Assembly: GCF_002564465.1 (NCBI RefSeq)
Contig: NZ_NUUX01000015.1
Span: forward strand, 264,494 to 328,493
Source of the DNA: Bacillus sp. AFS088145
GTDB lineage: Bacteria; Bacillota; Bacilli; Bacillales; Bacillaceae_G
Length of the DNA: 64,000 nucleotides
Direction of reading: 5' to 3'
Within the stretch, counting starts at the first letter, position 1; the number at the start of each line of letters is the position of its first letter. Of this stretch, positions 1 to 8,473 are shown one piece after another. Below the pieces are notes generated by a model. That model was not told the origin of the DNA. It did not search any database and worked only from the letters and a program-made list of their open reading frames with translations. A program made the translations under genes and the position numbers.

Positions 1-2
1 TC

Positions 3-65
3 ATTTTACTTTCTTCTGCACCAGTTCTTGTTCATGTTAAAAAGAACCGAAATCAAGCAGCATAA
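3..65 (+). CDS. Possible 3' end of a gene that starts outside the window
   Basis: One forward frame is open from the window edge to a TAA at 63-65 and reads as a short hydrophobic stretch followed by a basic tail (ending KKNRNQAA). A hairpin followed by a T-rich stretch lies about 50 bases downstream, as expected after a gene end. Another frame is open to about 192, so the choice of frame is uncertain. No family can be assigned from about 20 residues. Confidence 0.2.
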   Translation: MLLSSAPVLVHVKKNRNQAA

Positions 66-114
66 GTTTTTAGCCAGTCTAAAGTTCCAACGCATTCAAA
101 TAAGTATGTACAAG

Positions 115-160
115 ATACCCCACCGAGTAGTCTTTTTATTACTTAGATGGGGTATTTACT
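115..160. terminator. Hairpin between convergent gene ends
   Basis: ATACCCCA (115-122) pairs with TGGGGTAT (148-155), and pairing can extend inward with mismatches around a T-rich loop. It sits between the possible forward gene end at 65 and the stop of the reverse surface-protein gene at 195. The T-run is weak on both sides. Confidence 0.5.
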
Positions 161-194
161 TTCATTTTAACATCTATATAGGAAGTTTCTGATT

Positions 195-2276
195 TTAAAG
201 TGGTGCATCTACTAATGTCCATGTTAATGTTGTTTTATATTTGGCACCTACTTCTTTATAAGCTGCTCCAGGCACGAAAAGGGTTATGCTAGAAGGATTC
301 TGTCCATATGCAATAGTCCATGTTCCAAGTCCCTTTCCTTCATCTGCAAAAGCTAGTTTCTGGGCACCGCCACCGGGAACCAATGTCACTGTATTAGCTA
401 CTGGTTTATACTGCGCATGAGTGGATGAGTTTAAAATAGGATTATTTAATTTTAAAACCGCACCTGTTAATTCATTATTCCCACTCTTGAATTGTTCATT
501 TTGCTGCACTGTTAGTTTCCATCCAGTTTTTATTCTACGATGGTCTGTTACTTGAATAAAATTTGGTACTTTAATGATCGAACCATCTGAAGTTTGTTTT
601 ACTTCATCTAATTGAGCAGTATAAACTTCATTTTTACCTGATGCTTCCTGCGCACCAAAATGGAAATTTGACACATAGTCAATACTTAACGAACTCTTTA
701 TTCCAGGTTCATGAGGATTCTCTGGGTCAGTTGGGTTAACTGGCTCGACTGGACTTGTTGGATTTGTTGGATTGACTGGATTTTTTGTTTCTGCCGTTAC
801 TGTTACATTTGTATCTGTACTTGTATTACCTGCGACATCTGTTGCAGTTGCACTCACTACATCCCCCGCATACAACGTCCACGGCGTTACGGATACCGAA
901 TAAGTACCATCTGCTTTGGCTTTTGTCGTTAGAATTGAATGATCTGGTAAAGTTATCTTTACTGTACTATTTGCTTCCACAGTTCCCGTTATACTTGTGC
1001 TTACATCCGATATTGGGTTCACAACTGGCGGTAAAATAGTTTTGTCTACTGTAAAGTGTAGAATTGTTTGATTACCTGCTTTATCAGTGATGACTAATGT
1101 GTGTTCACCATCAGCTGGGTTTATTGTGCCAGAAGAAATGGTTGTCCCATTTAATTTAGCTGTATCAATACCACTTAGTGCATCACTGAAAGTAATATTT
1201 GTTGCTGTTTTTTTATTATATAATTGCCCGTCAGTATAGTTAGTAATAGGTGCTTCTTTATCAATCCTTACTGTAAATTTAGCTCCTGGATCGGTTACTG
1301 GATTACTTTGGTTTCCGGAATCATCTTTTGCTCTAATTAGAATATTTGTCGTACCTTGGGTTGAAACTGTATAATCAACGCCTGTTGAGGTGGCATTACT
1401 TAAACCGGCTTTACTCCACGTGTTACCACTATCTGTTGAAACTTCGTACGAAGTTGGATCGACACCATAATCGTCAGTTGCTGTAAAGTGAATTGTCGTG
1501 TTTTTATTGGTCCACGATGCACCACCTTTGTAACCTTCTGGTATGGTAATAGTAGCATTTGTTATTTTTGGTGCCTTAGTATCTAGTACTGTAACAGAAA
1601 CATGATCAACCTGAAAGATTTGAAATCCACTACCATCAAGAGCATCTTTTATACCGTCTTCAAAATAAATTCTAAAATTTACTTTATTTCCGATCGCAGT
1701 GAAAGTAGTCGTTACATTTTGAGGTCCTGTGTATTCTCTCCATTCTTTATCTGTCGTTAGAGCGGTATTACTTTCTGTGTCAGATACAAACCAAGAATAC
1801 CTAGGATCGGTATTTGCATTTTGAATAAGTTTAAAAGGAAACTTTAAAATATAAGTTTGTCCTGGAATTGTGTTAATAGTTTGGTTCATTGCTATAAACT
1901 CTTGAGAACCTGACGAGTTTAATACTTTTAATAAAATCCCACCCCCTGGAACAGGTTTAACATAACTTTTTGGGTTGACATCACCATAAACCTTATACCA
2001 GCCGTCACCTTGATCCTCTAAATTGAAGCTATAAGGACCTAGACTTTGGCTTTTATTTAAATACGCCACAAATGACCAATTTGGAAAAGTAGTTGTTTGA
2101 CTATCAAAATTAAATGTAGGGTTTTGGACCAAGTTTGGAAATGTTGCTGCTTCTGTAATAGTTGGTTTAAGTAATCCCTTTAATCCAAGTAGTCTCGGTT
2201 GCGTCCCACTCGTCATGAAGACAAAAATGGAAGCTAATACAGTCGCTTTAAAAAGTAGCTTTCTTTTTTTTACCAT
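195..2276 (-). CDS. Secreted multi-domain surface protein with C-terminal WxL domain
   Basis: A secreted protein of about 693 residues. An upstream TTG at 2294 is possible, but the ATG at 2276 has GGAG seven bases ahead and begins a basic signal peptide (MVKKRKLLFK, then a hydrophobic core). Residues about 45-230 look like a carbohydrate-binding-type beta domain (NPTFNF near its start). Ig-like repeats follow, including 'TDKEAPITNY', 'DKAGNQ' and 'DVAGNTS' type strands. A Pro/Asn/Thr/Glu linker precedes the last 165 residues. These carry the paired WxL signatures, GWKLTV and LTWTLVDAP at the very end, which in Firmicutes bind peptidoglycan non-covalently. There is no LPXTG. WxL proteins are often encoded with DUF916 partners; none is visible here, though the gene is near the window edge. 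Role in adhesion or matrix binding is inferred. Confidence 0.75.
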   Translation of the reverse strand: MVKKRKLLFKATVLASIFVFMTSGTQPRLLGLKGLLKPTITEAATFPNLVQNPTFNFDSQTTTFPNWSFVAYLNKSQSLGPYSFNLEDQGDGWYKVYGDVNPKSYVKPVPGGGILLKVLNSSGSQEFIAMNQTINTIPGQTYILKFPFKLIQNANTDPRYSWFVSDTESNTALTTDKEWREYTGPQNVTTTFTAIGNKVNFRIYFEDGIKDALDGSGFQIFQVDHVSVTVLDTKAPKITNATITIPEGYKGGASWTNKNTTIHFTATDDYGVDPTSYEVSTDSGNTWSKAGLSNATSTGVDYTVSTQGTTNILIRAKDDSGNQSNPVTDPGAKFTVRIDKEAPITNYTDGQLYNKKTATNITFSDALSGIDTAKLNGTTISSGTINPADGEHTLVITDKAGNQTILHFTVDKTILPPVVNPISDVSTSITGTVEANSTVKITLPDHSILTTKAKADGTYSVSVTPWTLYAGDVVSATATDVAGNTSTDTNVTVTAETKNPVNPTNPTSPVEPVNPTDPENPHEPGIKSSLSIDYVSNFHFGAQEASGKNEVYTAQLDEVKQTSDGSIIKVPNFIQVTDHRRIKTGWKLTVQQNEQFKSGNNELTGAVLKLNNPILNSSTHAQYKPVANTVTLVPGGGAQKLAFADEGKGLGTWTIAYGQNPSSITLFVPGAAYKEVGAKYKTTLTWTLVDAPL

Positions 2277-2676
2277 TATGTTTCTCCATTCCAAAATAAT
2301 TTTCTCTACTCTTTTTCTATTTTCTTTAAACGTCTAGAAAGAGTCTTCTGTCGGATGAATTACTGTTAAATATGTGAAAAATGTAACATGATTATCTTCG
2401 ATGGTTCAACGACATTTTTTACCTATATCAACGGTAATCACGTTGAGTTTTAACTTGTTTTTTGTTTGAGAAGTTCTTCTTAATATTTTAGGTTTAACTG
2501 CTACAAATGGTGATGTCACTTGCTTTTAGTTAGATTGATCCAACCAAATAGTAAAAACATTCTATCCACATTTTAAATATGCATTTAAATTTTGAACACT
2601 TTGTGAATTTTGGTTATCTGTCCATTTCTTCAATCATATATATGAATACAGAAAAGTTTCGAAGGGGGTTTTAACA
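2277..2676. other. Gene-free spacer upstream of two divergent genes
   Basis: About 400 bases of AT-rich sequence between the start of the reverse surface-protein gene and a small forward gene. It should hold both promoters. I see no convincing palindrome, riboswitch or consensus promoter pair. Confidence 0.5.
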
Positions 2677-2841
2677 TTGGTCTATGATGTAATCATCTTT
2701 TTCTTTTTTGTAATTATTCTTCTTGGTATGATTGGCTCATTATTTTTATTATTGAAAAAAGCTTTAAATGAGGATGATGCTTTGAGAATTGACCCTAAGT
2801 CCGCCCTTCCTGAAGAGAGCGTACATTCATCGCTAAAATAA
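2677..2841 (+). CDS. 54-residue single-span membrane protein with TTG start
   Basis: TTG at 2677 is preceded by a strong GAAGGGGG site 8 bases upstream. The frame runs 54 codons to TAA and is followed at once by a perfect terminator hairpin. The product has one N-terminal membrane span (VYDVIIFFFF to about residue 26), two lysines, then an acidic tail of about 25 residues (NEDDALRIDP). The good ribosome site, compact open frame and dedicated terminator argue that it is a real monocistronic gene. I do not recognise a family. Its topology resembles small accessory subunits or regulators of membrane complexes, but nothing in the context says which. Confidence 0.65.
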   Translation: MVYDVIIFFFFVIILLGMIGSLFLLLKKALNEDDALRIDPKSALPEESVHSSLK

Positions 2842-2867
2842 CCTCATCTAACTAGATGAGGTTTTTT
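2842..2867 (+). terminator. Intrinsic terminator of the small membrane-protein gene
   Basis: CCTCATCT (2842-2849), loop AACT, AGATGAGG (2854-2861), then a T-run. It begins directly at the stop codon. Confidence 0.9.
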
Positions 2868-2927
2868 GTTTTTTCCTTACATATAGGCCGGTTTTGAGTA
2901 AGGTATTTTCGTCTATATGTTTTTTAA

Positions 2928-3355
2928 TTACTCATGATCCTTTTATGAGTATGCTATATTCATCTTTTTGCTTTTTTACTTACTCATGAACCCTTTATGA
3001 GTTACTATATTTCATCTTTTTGCTTTTTTACTTACTCGTGAACCCTTTATGAGTTACTATATTTCATCTTTTTGCTTTTTTACTTACTCATGAACCCTTT
3101 ATGAGTTACTATATTTCATCTTTTTGCTTTTTTACTTACTAATGAACCCTTTATGAGTTACTATATTTCATCTTTTTGCTTTTTTACTTACTCATGAACC
3201 CTCTATGAGTTACTATATTTCATCTTTTTGCTTTTTTACTTACTCATGGACCACTTATGAGTTATTATATTTCATCTTTTTGCTTTTTTACTTACTCATG
3301 AACCCTTTAGGAGTTACTATAATCTTTTTGCTTTTTTACTTACTCATAAACCTGT
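2928..3355. repeat. Array of about eight 52-bp tandem repeats, each a hairpin
   Basis: Units start at 2928, 2980, 3032, 3084, 3136, 3188, 3240 and 3292, an exact 52-base period. A shortened and diverged unit follows near 3341. Each unit contains ACTCAT, about nine bases, then ATGAGT, so each can fold into a stem-loop. A T-rich segment follows, ending GCTTTTTTAC. Isolated half-sites (GAGTAAGG near 2896, ATGAGTAAGTAC near 3395) flank the array. The period is not a multiple of three and reading frames across it are broken, so it is non-coding. There are no unique spacers between repeats, so it is not a CRISPR array. Confidence 0.9.
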
Positions 3356-3604
3356 TAAGAGTATGTTATTTTTATATTCTTTCTATTTCTGTTATGAGTA
3401 AGTACTTTTCATCTTCTAATCTCCATCCAAACCTCAAATAGGATGAATTTTTTTATTTCAATATAAAGCTATTTACAATTTAACGTTAATTTTACTAATT
3501 GTTGTCTTAGCTATCAAATATTACCATGACTATTTTTCCTCATTATCAGTTAAGATGGTTTATATGGTTTTTTAATCTTTTACATCATTTAGAGGAGGGG
3601 TTTA

Positions 3605-4057
3605 ATGGATACATCATCCATCTCAAAAACGACTGTTGATGTGCTAAATAAGCAAATAGCAGACTGGAATATTCTATTTGTAAAGTTACATAACTATCAT
3701 TGGTATGTAAAAGGTCCAAATTTTTTCACTCTACACACTAAATTTGAGGAATTTTACAATGAGGCAAGTTTACATATTGATGAGCTAGCAGAGCGAGTGT
3801 TAATAATTGGTGGAAAACCACTAGCTACAATGAGAGAGTATCTTGATACTTCAAGCCTTAAAGAAGCAAATAAGAATATTACTTCTGATGAAATGGTCCA
3901 AGACATTACGAAGGACTATAATTATTTAATTGAAGAATTAAAAGATGGTATGGAAATTACAGAGTCTGAAAATGATTCAGTTACTCATGATTTACTATTA
4001 GCCATTCGAGAACAACTTGCAAAGCATGTTTGGATGTTAACAGCCTACTTAAATTGA
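3605..4057 (+). CDS. dps: Dps/MrgA-family DNA-protection ferritin
   Basis: A 150-residue Dps-family protein, the usual length. In this family twelve subunits form a shell that oxidises and stores iron and shields DNA during stress or stationary phase. The inter-subunit ferroxidase ligands are visible as the HNYHWYVKG segment (about residues 29-37), the HTKFEEFY helix, and the DELAER motif (about residues 58-63). A GAGGAGGGG ribosome site lies just upstream of ATG 3605. The gene is monocistronic and is followed by a long-stem terminator. I did not find a clear Per or Fur box in the 150 bases upstream, so its regulation is open. B. subtilis has two such genes (dps, mrgA) and which is closer cannot be told by eye. 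Confidence 0.92.
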   Translation: MDTSSISKTTVDVLNKQIADWNILFVKLHNYHWYVKGPNFFTLHTKFEEFYNEASLHIDELAERVLIIGGKPLATMREYLDTSSLKEANKNITSDEMVQDITKDYNYLIEELKDGMEITESENDSVTHDLLLAIREQLAKHVWMLTAYLN

Positions 4058-4081
4058 GTTAAGATTTAAGCTTAAATTAAG

Positions 4082-4139
4082 AAAAGCAGTGTAAAATAAA
4101 ATGGATTATTCATCCTTTTATCTTTATACTGCTTTTTTT
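4082..4139 (+). terminator. Terminator after dps
   Basis: AAAGCAGTGTAAA pairs with TTTATACTGCTTT around a long loop, followed by a T-run. Confidence 0.85.
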
Positions 4140-4615
4140 CTTTCCTAATTTATCTAAAATTAAAGTTTAGTAGACATATATTTTTAATGTAATTCTTACT
4201 TTTTCGTGTGAAAATAGGTATTTTTGACTAGGGATTTCAAACTACAAATTGTACACCGGAAATATATTTTCCACTAAATTATTTCAATTTCCGACAAAAA
4301 CCTCTTTTATTCTCCTTTATTTTCAAACACATCTTTATATCTACTCTTCAAACCGTTTTGGAAACGTTTTCATTTTGTATTTTCCTTACTCTCCCTTATT
4401 TTATTTAATCTATCAACCTTTCTATCGAATTATAGTGACATTTTTTCCCTATTAATTTACTAGTTAATCCGAAATTCGAATGAATTTTAGTCAAAAAGGA
4501 CTATATATTACAGAGAATGTTTTCATATTGAAACATTCGCGTAATAATATTATACTTATGAAAATTCAAAATATATCAATAATTTTGCTCATGAAATCTC
4601 GAAAGGAGACACGAA
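4140..4615 (+). promoter_or_regulatory. Leader region of the opp operon with an 8-bp inverted repeat
   Basis: About 475 gene-free bases. The clearest element is GAATGTTT (4515-4522) mirrored by AAACATTC (4531-4538), a perfect 8+8 inverted repeat about 80 bases before the first opp gene. This may be an operator or a small leader hairpin. I found no full CodY box although opp operons are often CodY-controlled. Confidence 0.4.
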
Positions 4616-5641
4616 ATGTCAAAACCTCTTTTGGAAATCGAACATTTAACGACATCGTTTCGTATAAACAACCATTACTATCCTGCTGTGGATGATGTAT
4701 CACTAACTGTCCATGAAAATGAAGTTCTTGCAATTGTGGGTGAATCAGGCTGCGGTAAAAGTGCACTAGCCCTATCAATCCTAGGACTACATTCAAATAA
4801 TCGTACAAAAATGAATGGATCAATCTCTTACAAAGGTACAAATTTACTAACGCTAAATGATAGTAAGTTGAATAAAATTCGAGGGAAGGAAATCGGAATG
4901 ATTTTCCAAGAACCTCTTACTGCTCTAAATCCTTTAATGACGATTGGTAAACAAATTGAAGAAAATTTAGATTTTCATACTGATCTTTCACGCTCACAAA
5001 AAAAGGAGCGTGCATTAGAGTTATTAGATCAAGTTGGAATTCCAAAGCCAGAGGTTACTTATAAACAGTACCCGCATGAATTATCTGGTGGTATGAGACA
5101 ACGTGCTATGATTTCAATTGCCATTGCATGTAACCCCTCGTTCATTATTGCAGACGAGCCAACTACTGCTTTAGATGTAACGATACAAGCTCAAATATTA
5201 GATTTATTAAAAGAAATACAAAAGAAAACGAAGCTAGGCATCATTTTAATTACGCATGACTTAAGTGTTGTTGCAGAAGTAGCAGACCGTGTTGCTGTTA
5301 TGTATGCTGGACAAATTATTGAGACTGGTTCAGTAGAAGAAATACTAAATAATCCACTACACCCATATACGCGCTCACTATTAAACTCTATTCCTACTAC
5401 TCATTCAAAAAATCAACGACTTCATATTATTGAAGGTACAGTTCCACCATTAGACAAACTACCTAGAACAGGCTGCCGATTCAGCCATCGTATTCCTTGG
5501 ATTCAAAATTATGCTCATGAAAATCAACCTATCTTGCACGAAGTTACACCAAATCATTATGTACGTTGTTCTTGTTATAAGCATTTCCATTTCAAGAACG
5601 AGAAAGGAGCACCGATCGTAAATGTCTCTATTAAAGGTTGA
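4616..5641 (+). CDS. oppD: Oligopeptide ABC transporter ATP-binding protein OppD
   Basis: A 341-residue ATPase of the OppD/DppD/AppD family that powers peptide uptake together with OppF. Walker A GESGCGKS lies near residue 43, the signature LSGGMRQR near 160, Walker B FIIADEPTTALD follows, and the switch histidine is in ITHDLSVV. The C-terminal oligopeptide-transporter extension is present from about 265. It reads GCRFSHR where the family usually has GCRFxxRC, so the usual cluster of cysteines is reduced. The start has AAAGGAG upstream. It is first in a tight D-F-B-C-A operon and its end overlaps oppF by 20 bases. It could equally be named appD; substrate range cannot be told from sequence. 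Confidence 0.93.
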   Translation: MSKPLLEIEHLTTSFRINNHYYPAVDDVSLTVHENEVLAIVGESGCGKSALALSILGLHSNNRTKMNGSISYKGTNLLTLNDSKLNKIRGKEIGMIFQEPLTALNPLMTIGKQIEENLDFHTDLSRSQKKERALELLDQVGIPKPEVTYKQYPHELSGGMRQRAMISIAIACNPSFIIADEPTTALDVTIQAQILDLLKEIQKKTKLGIILITHDLSVVAEVADRVAVMYAGQIIETGSVEEILNNPLHPYTRSLLNSIPTTHSKNQRLHIIEGTVPPLDKLPRTGCRFSHRIPWIQNYAHENQPILHEVTPNHYVRCSCYKHFHFKNEKGAPIVNVSIKG

Positions 5642-6548
5642 TAACTTAAAAGTACATTACCCTATTCGTGGTGGTATTTTTCGAACAGTTGTAGATCATG
5701 TTCGAGCTGTTGATGGAATTTCATTTGAACTAAACGAAGGCGAGACATATGGCCTAATTGGAGAATCAGGTAGTGGAAAATCTACTGCAGGCAAGGCAAT
5801 TCTTCAATTAGCAAAGGCTACGAATGGAAGTATTAATTTTTTAGACAATGACTTAATAACGCTAAATAAAAAGCAATTGCGAGCATTTCGACAAGAGATT
5901 CAAATGATATTTCAAGACCCATACTCTTCTTTAAATCCTAAAAAGAGAATTATTGATTTAGTTGCAGAACCTCTAAGAAACTATGAAACTTTAACTGCTG
6001 AAGAAGAACGTGAAAGAGTACTTTACTACCTTGATAAAGTTGGATTATCTCCAGAATCACTATATAAGTATCCACATGAATTTTCTGGTGGGCAACGTCA
6101 ACGAATTGGGATTGCTAGAGCTTTAACTTTACAACCTAAGTTAATAGTTGCAGATGAGCCTGTTTCCGCTTTGGATGTTTCAGTACAAGCACAAGTACTT
6201 AATTTCTTACAAGATTTACAAGAAGAATTCAAACTAACTTATTTATTTATCGGCCATGACTTAGGCGTTATTCGCCATTTATGTGATCGAATTGGTGTTA
6301 TGTATCGAGGGAGACTTGTTGAGGAAGGCACTACTGAAGATATCTTAAACAACCCACAACATATATACACTAAACGCTTAATTGCAGCAATACCAGATAT
6401 TCGTCCAGAAGTTCGAGAAGAAAAAATTAGAGAAAGACAAGAAGTTAGAAAAGAATATCAACAAAATGCTTCTTCTTACTTTGATGAAAACGGTCGACCA
6501 TTTGATTTAAAACCAATCTCAGATACTCATCGAGTAGCATTACCTTAG
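5622..6548 (+). CDS. oppF: Oligopeptide ABC transporter ATP-binding protein OppF
   Basis: A 308-residue partner ATPase. Walker A GESGSGKST is near residue 46, the Q-loop in MIFQDPYSSLNP, the signature FSGGQRQRIGIARAL near 150, Walker B LIVADEPVSALD, and the switch His in IGHDLGV. The start is inside the last codons of oppD (20-base overlap) behind GAAAGGAG, which implies coupled translation. In this family OppD and OppF form a heterodimer on the two membrane permeases. The C-terminus has a charged coil (REEKIRERQE) before the end. Confidence 0.93.
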   Translation: MSLLKVDNLKVHYPIRGGIFRTVVDHVRAVDGISFELNEGETYGLIGESGSGKSTAGKAILQLAKATNGSINFLDNDLITLNKKQLRAFRQEIQMIFQDPYSSLNPKKRIIDLVAEPLRNYETLTAEEERERVLYYLDKVGLSPESLYKYPHEFSGGQRQRIGIARALTLQPKLIVADEPVSALDVSVQAQVLNFLQDLQEEFKLTYLFIGHDLGVIRHLCDRIGVMYRGRLVEEGTTEDILNNPQHIYTKRLIAAIPDIRPEVREEKIRERQEVRKEYQQNASSYFDENGRPFDLKPISDTHRVALP

Positions 6549-6563
6549 AAAGGAGTAACGAAT

Positions 6564-7529
6564 ATGTTAAAATTTGTCATTCGCCGTATACTCATCATGA
6601 TTCCTCAGCTTCTTATCTTGAGTATACTAATCTTTGCACTAGCTAAAGCAATGCCTGGTGATGCGCTTACTGGACGATCGATTAACCCAAAAGCTAATCC
6701 ACAAGAAATTGAAAAAATTCGTGAAGAAATGGGTTTAAATGATCCTGCTTATGTTCAGTATTATCATTGGATTAAAAATGTTGCAAAAGGAGATTTTGGT
6801 GTTTCCTATACACATAAAATCAATGTAGTTGATGTAATTGGTGACCGTATTGGAAATACTGTTTTACTTGCCCTCTGCGTGTTTATTGTAACTTATTTAC
6901 TGGCAATTCCACTTGGTATTATTAGTGGACGCTATAGTGACACCTGGGCGGATAAGCTGATAACCGGATATAACTATTTAGGTTTTGCTACCCCTCTATT
7001 TATTTTTGGAATTGTTATGCTGTTTGTTTTTGGATTTTATTTTGATCTTTTCCCAACGGGCGGTAGCGTAGACCCTACGATTGCTGATGGAACTTTTGCT
7101 TATTATGTAAGCAAATTAGATCATCTTGTTTTACCAACTTTATCAGGTGCACTTATTTCAACTGTTGGAATTTCTCAATATTTGCGTAGTGAAATTATTG
7201 ATACAAAAGTAAAAGATTTTGTCAGAACAGCTAGATCAAAAGGTGTTCCAGAATCAAAGGTTTATTCTCGACACGTTTTACGAAATTCATTTTTACCAAT
7301 CGCTGCATTTTTAGGTTATGAGATTACTGGTTTAATAGCTGGTTCTGTATTTTTAGAATCAATTTTTGGCTATCCAGGAATTGGGCAACTGTTCGTTAAA
7401 TCCGTTATGTTACGTGATTTTACCGTTGTAAATGCGCTTGTTTTAATGACATGTCTTGCAACACTTTTCGGAACATTAATCTCAGATATTATTCTAAGCA
7501 TCGTAGATCCACGTATACGGATTGAATAG
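6564..7529 (+). CDS. oppB: Oligopeptide ABC transporter permease OppB
   Basis: A 321-residue inner-membrane permease with six predicted spans. It starts with the RRILIMIPQL segment typical of OppB/DppB/AppB. The EAA loop that contacts the ATPases is seen at about residues 218-235 (RTARSKGVPESKVYSRHVLRN, cited here in part). AAAGGAG precedes the ATG. It lies 15 bases after oppF and 14 bases before the oppC start. Confidence 0.93.
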   Translation: MLKFVIRRILIMIPQLLILSILIFALAKAMPGDALTGRSINPKANPQEIEKIREEMGLNDPAYVQYYHWIKNVAKGDFGVSYTHKINVVDVIGDRIGNTVLLALCVFIVTYLLAIPLGIISGRYSDTWADKLITGYNYLGFATPLFIFGIVMLFVFGFYFDLFPTGGSVDPTIADGTFAYYVSKLDHLVLPTLSGALISTVGISQYLRSEIIDTKVKDFVRTARSKGVPESKVYSRHVLRNSFLPIAAFLGYEITGLIAGSVFLESIFGYPGIGQLFVKSVMLRDFTVVNALVLMTCLATLFGTLISDIILSIVDPRIRIE

Positions 7530-7543
7530 GGTAGGTGAAATTT

Positions 7544-8449
7544 ATGGAATTAAAAATCGAAAATCAAACTCATATTACAGAGCAACGAAAAAGTCCATCT
7601 GGATTTAGTGTCATTTGGGCAGAATTTAGACGAGATAAGTTAGCTTTAGGTTCTCTTATCGTACTTGGCCTAATAATAATAGGTGTGTATGCTACTTCTC
7701 TTATTCTAGATCAAAATCAAATTGTTAAAGTCGACTTTCTATCAATCTATCAGCCTCCTTCCTCTACTCATTGGTTAGGTACTGACTACGGGGGACGCGA
7801 TATATTTGGACAACTAATAATTGGGACTAGAAATTCCTTTACGATTGGATTTTTTATCACAATTATTACAAATCTACTTGGCCTAGCATTAGGTTTAATA
7901 GCTGGCTATTTCGGTGGTTGGGTAGACAGTGTCGTTATGCGTATTATTGACTTTTTCCTATCCCTACCAACATTAATGCTAATTATTGTATTCGTAACAG
8001 TTGTACCTAAATTCTCAATCATAAATTTTGTCCTTATTATGAGCCTTTTTTTATGGACAGGTAAGGCAAGATTAATTCGTTCAAAAGTTTTATCAGAGAG
8101 CGAATTAGATTATGTGGCTGCAGCTAAAGCAATTGGCACGCCGAATTGGAAAATCATTATCTCACACGTTTTACCAAATGTAAGTTCATTAATTATCGTT
8201 GCATTCACTTTAAACCTAGCAGGAAATATTGGAATCGAATCTGGTCTAACCTTCCTTGGATTTGGTTTACCAGAAAGTACACCAAGTTTAGGAACACTAG
8301 TTAGTTATGCAACAAATCCTGATGTTTTACAAAATAAGCTGTGGATATGGTTACCTGCATCGTGCATGATTTTAGTGCTCATGCTGAGTATAAATTTCAT
8401 CGGTGAAGCGCTAAAGCGTGCAGCTGATGCTAGACAAAGAAGAGGATAA
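7544..8449 (+). CDS. oppC: Oligopeptide ABC transporter permease OppC
   Basis: The second permease, 301 residues from the ATG at 7544. That start has AGGTGA five bases ahead; a GTG at 7535 overlaps this ribosome site and is less likely. The N-terminal cytoplasmic segment leads into one span, followed by a periplasm-facing loop containing HWLGTDYGGRDIFGQ, a hallmark of the OppC/DppC family. The EAA loop (DYVAAAKAIGTPNWKII) is near residue 195. It pairs with OppB to form the channel. Confidence 0.92.
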   Translation: MELKIENQTHITEQRKSPSGFSVIWAEFRRDKLALGSLIVLGLIIIGVYATSLILDQNQIVKVDFLSIYQPPSSTHWLGTDYGGRDIFGQLIIGTRNSFTIGFFITIITNLLGLALGLIAGYFGGWVDSVVMRIIDFFLSLPTLMLIIVFVTVVPKFSIINFVLIMSLFLWTGKARLIRSKVLSESELDYVAAAKAIGTPNWKIIISHVLPNVSSLIIVAFTLNLAGNIGIESGLTFLGFGLPESTPSLGTLVSYATNPDVLQNKLWIWLPASCMILVLMLSINFIGEALKRAADARQRRG

Positions 8450-8473
8450 TTAAAAAATAAGGAGAGTGGAAAT

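Noticed and set aside
2928..3355. CRISPR array
   Set aside because: Repeats abut with no unique spacers, and there are no cas genes in the window.
3205..3441. 78-codon open frame across the hairpin repeats
   Set aside because: The 52-base period shifts frame at every unit; the frame is a by-product of the repeats and has no ribosome site.
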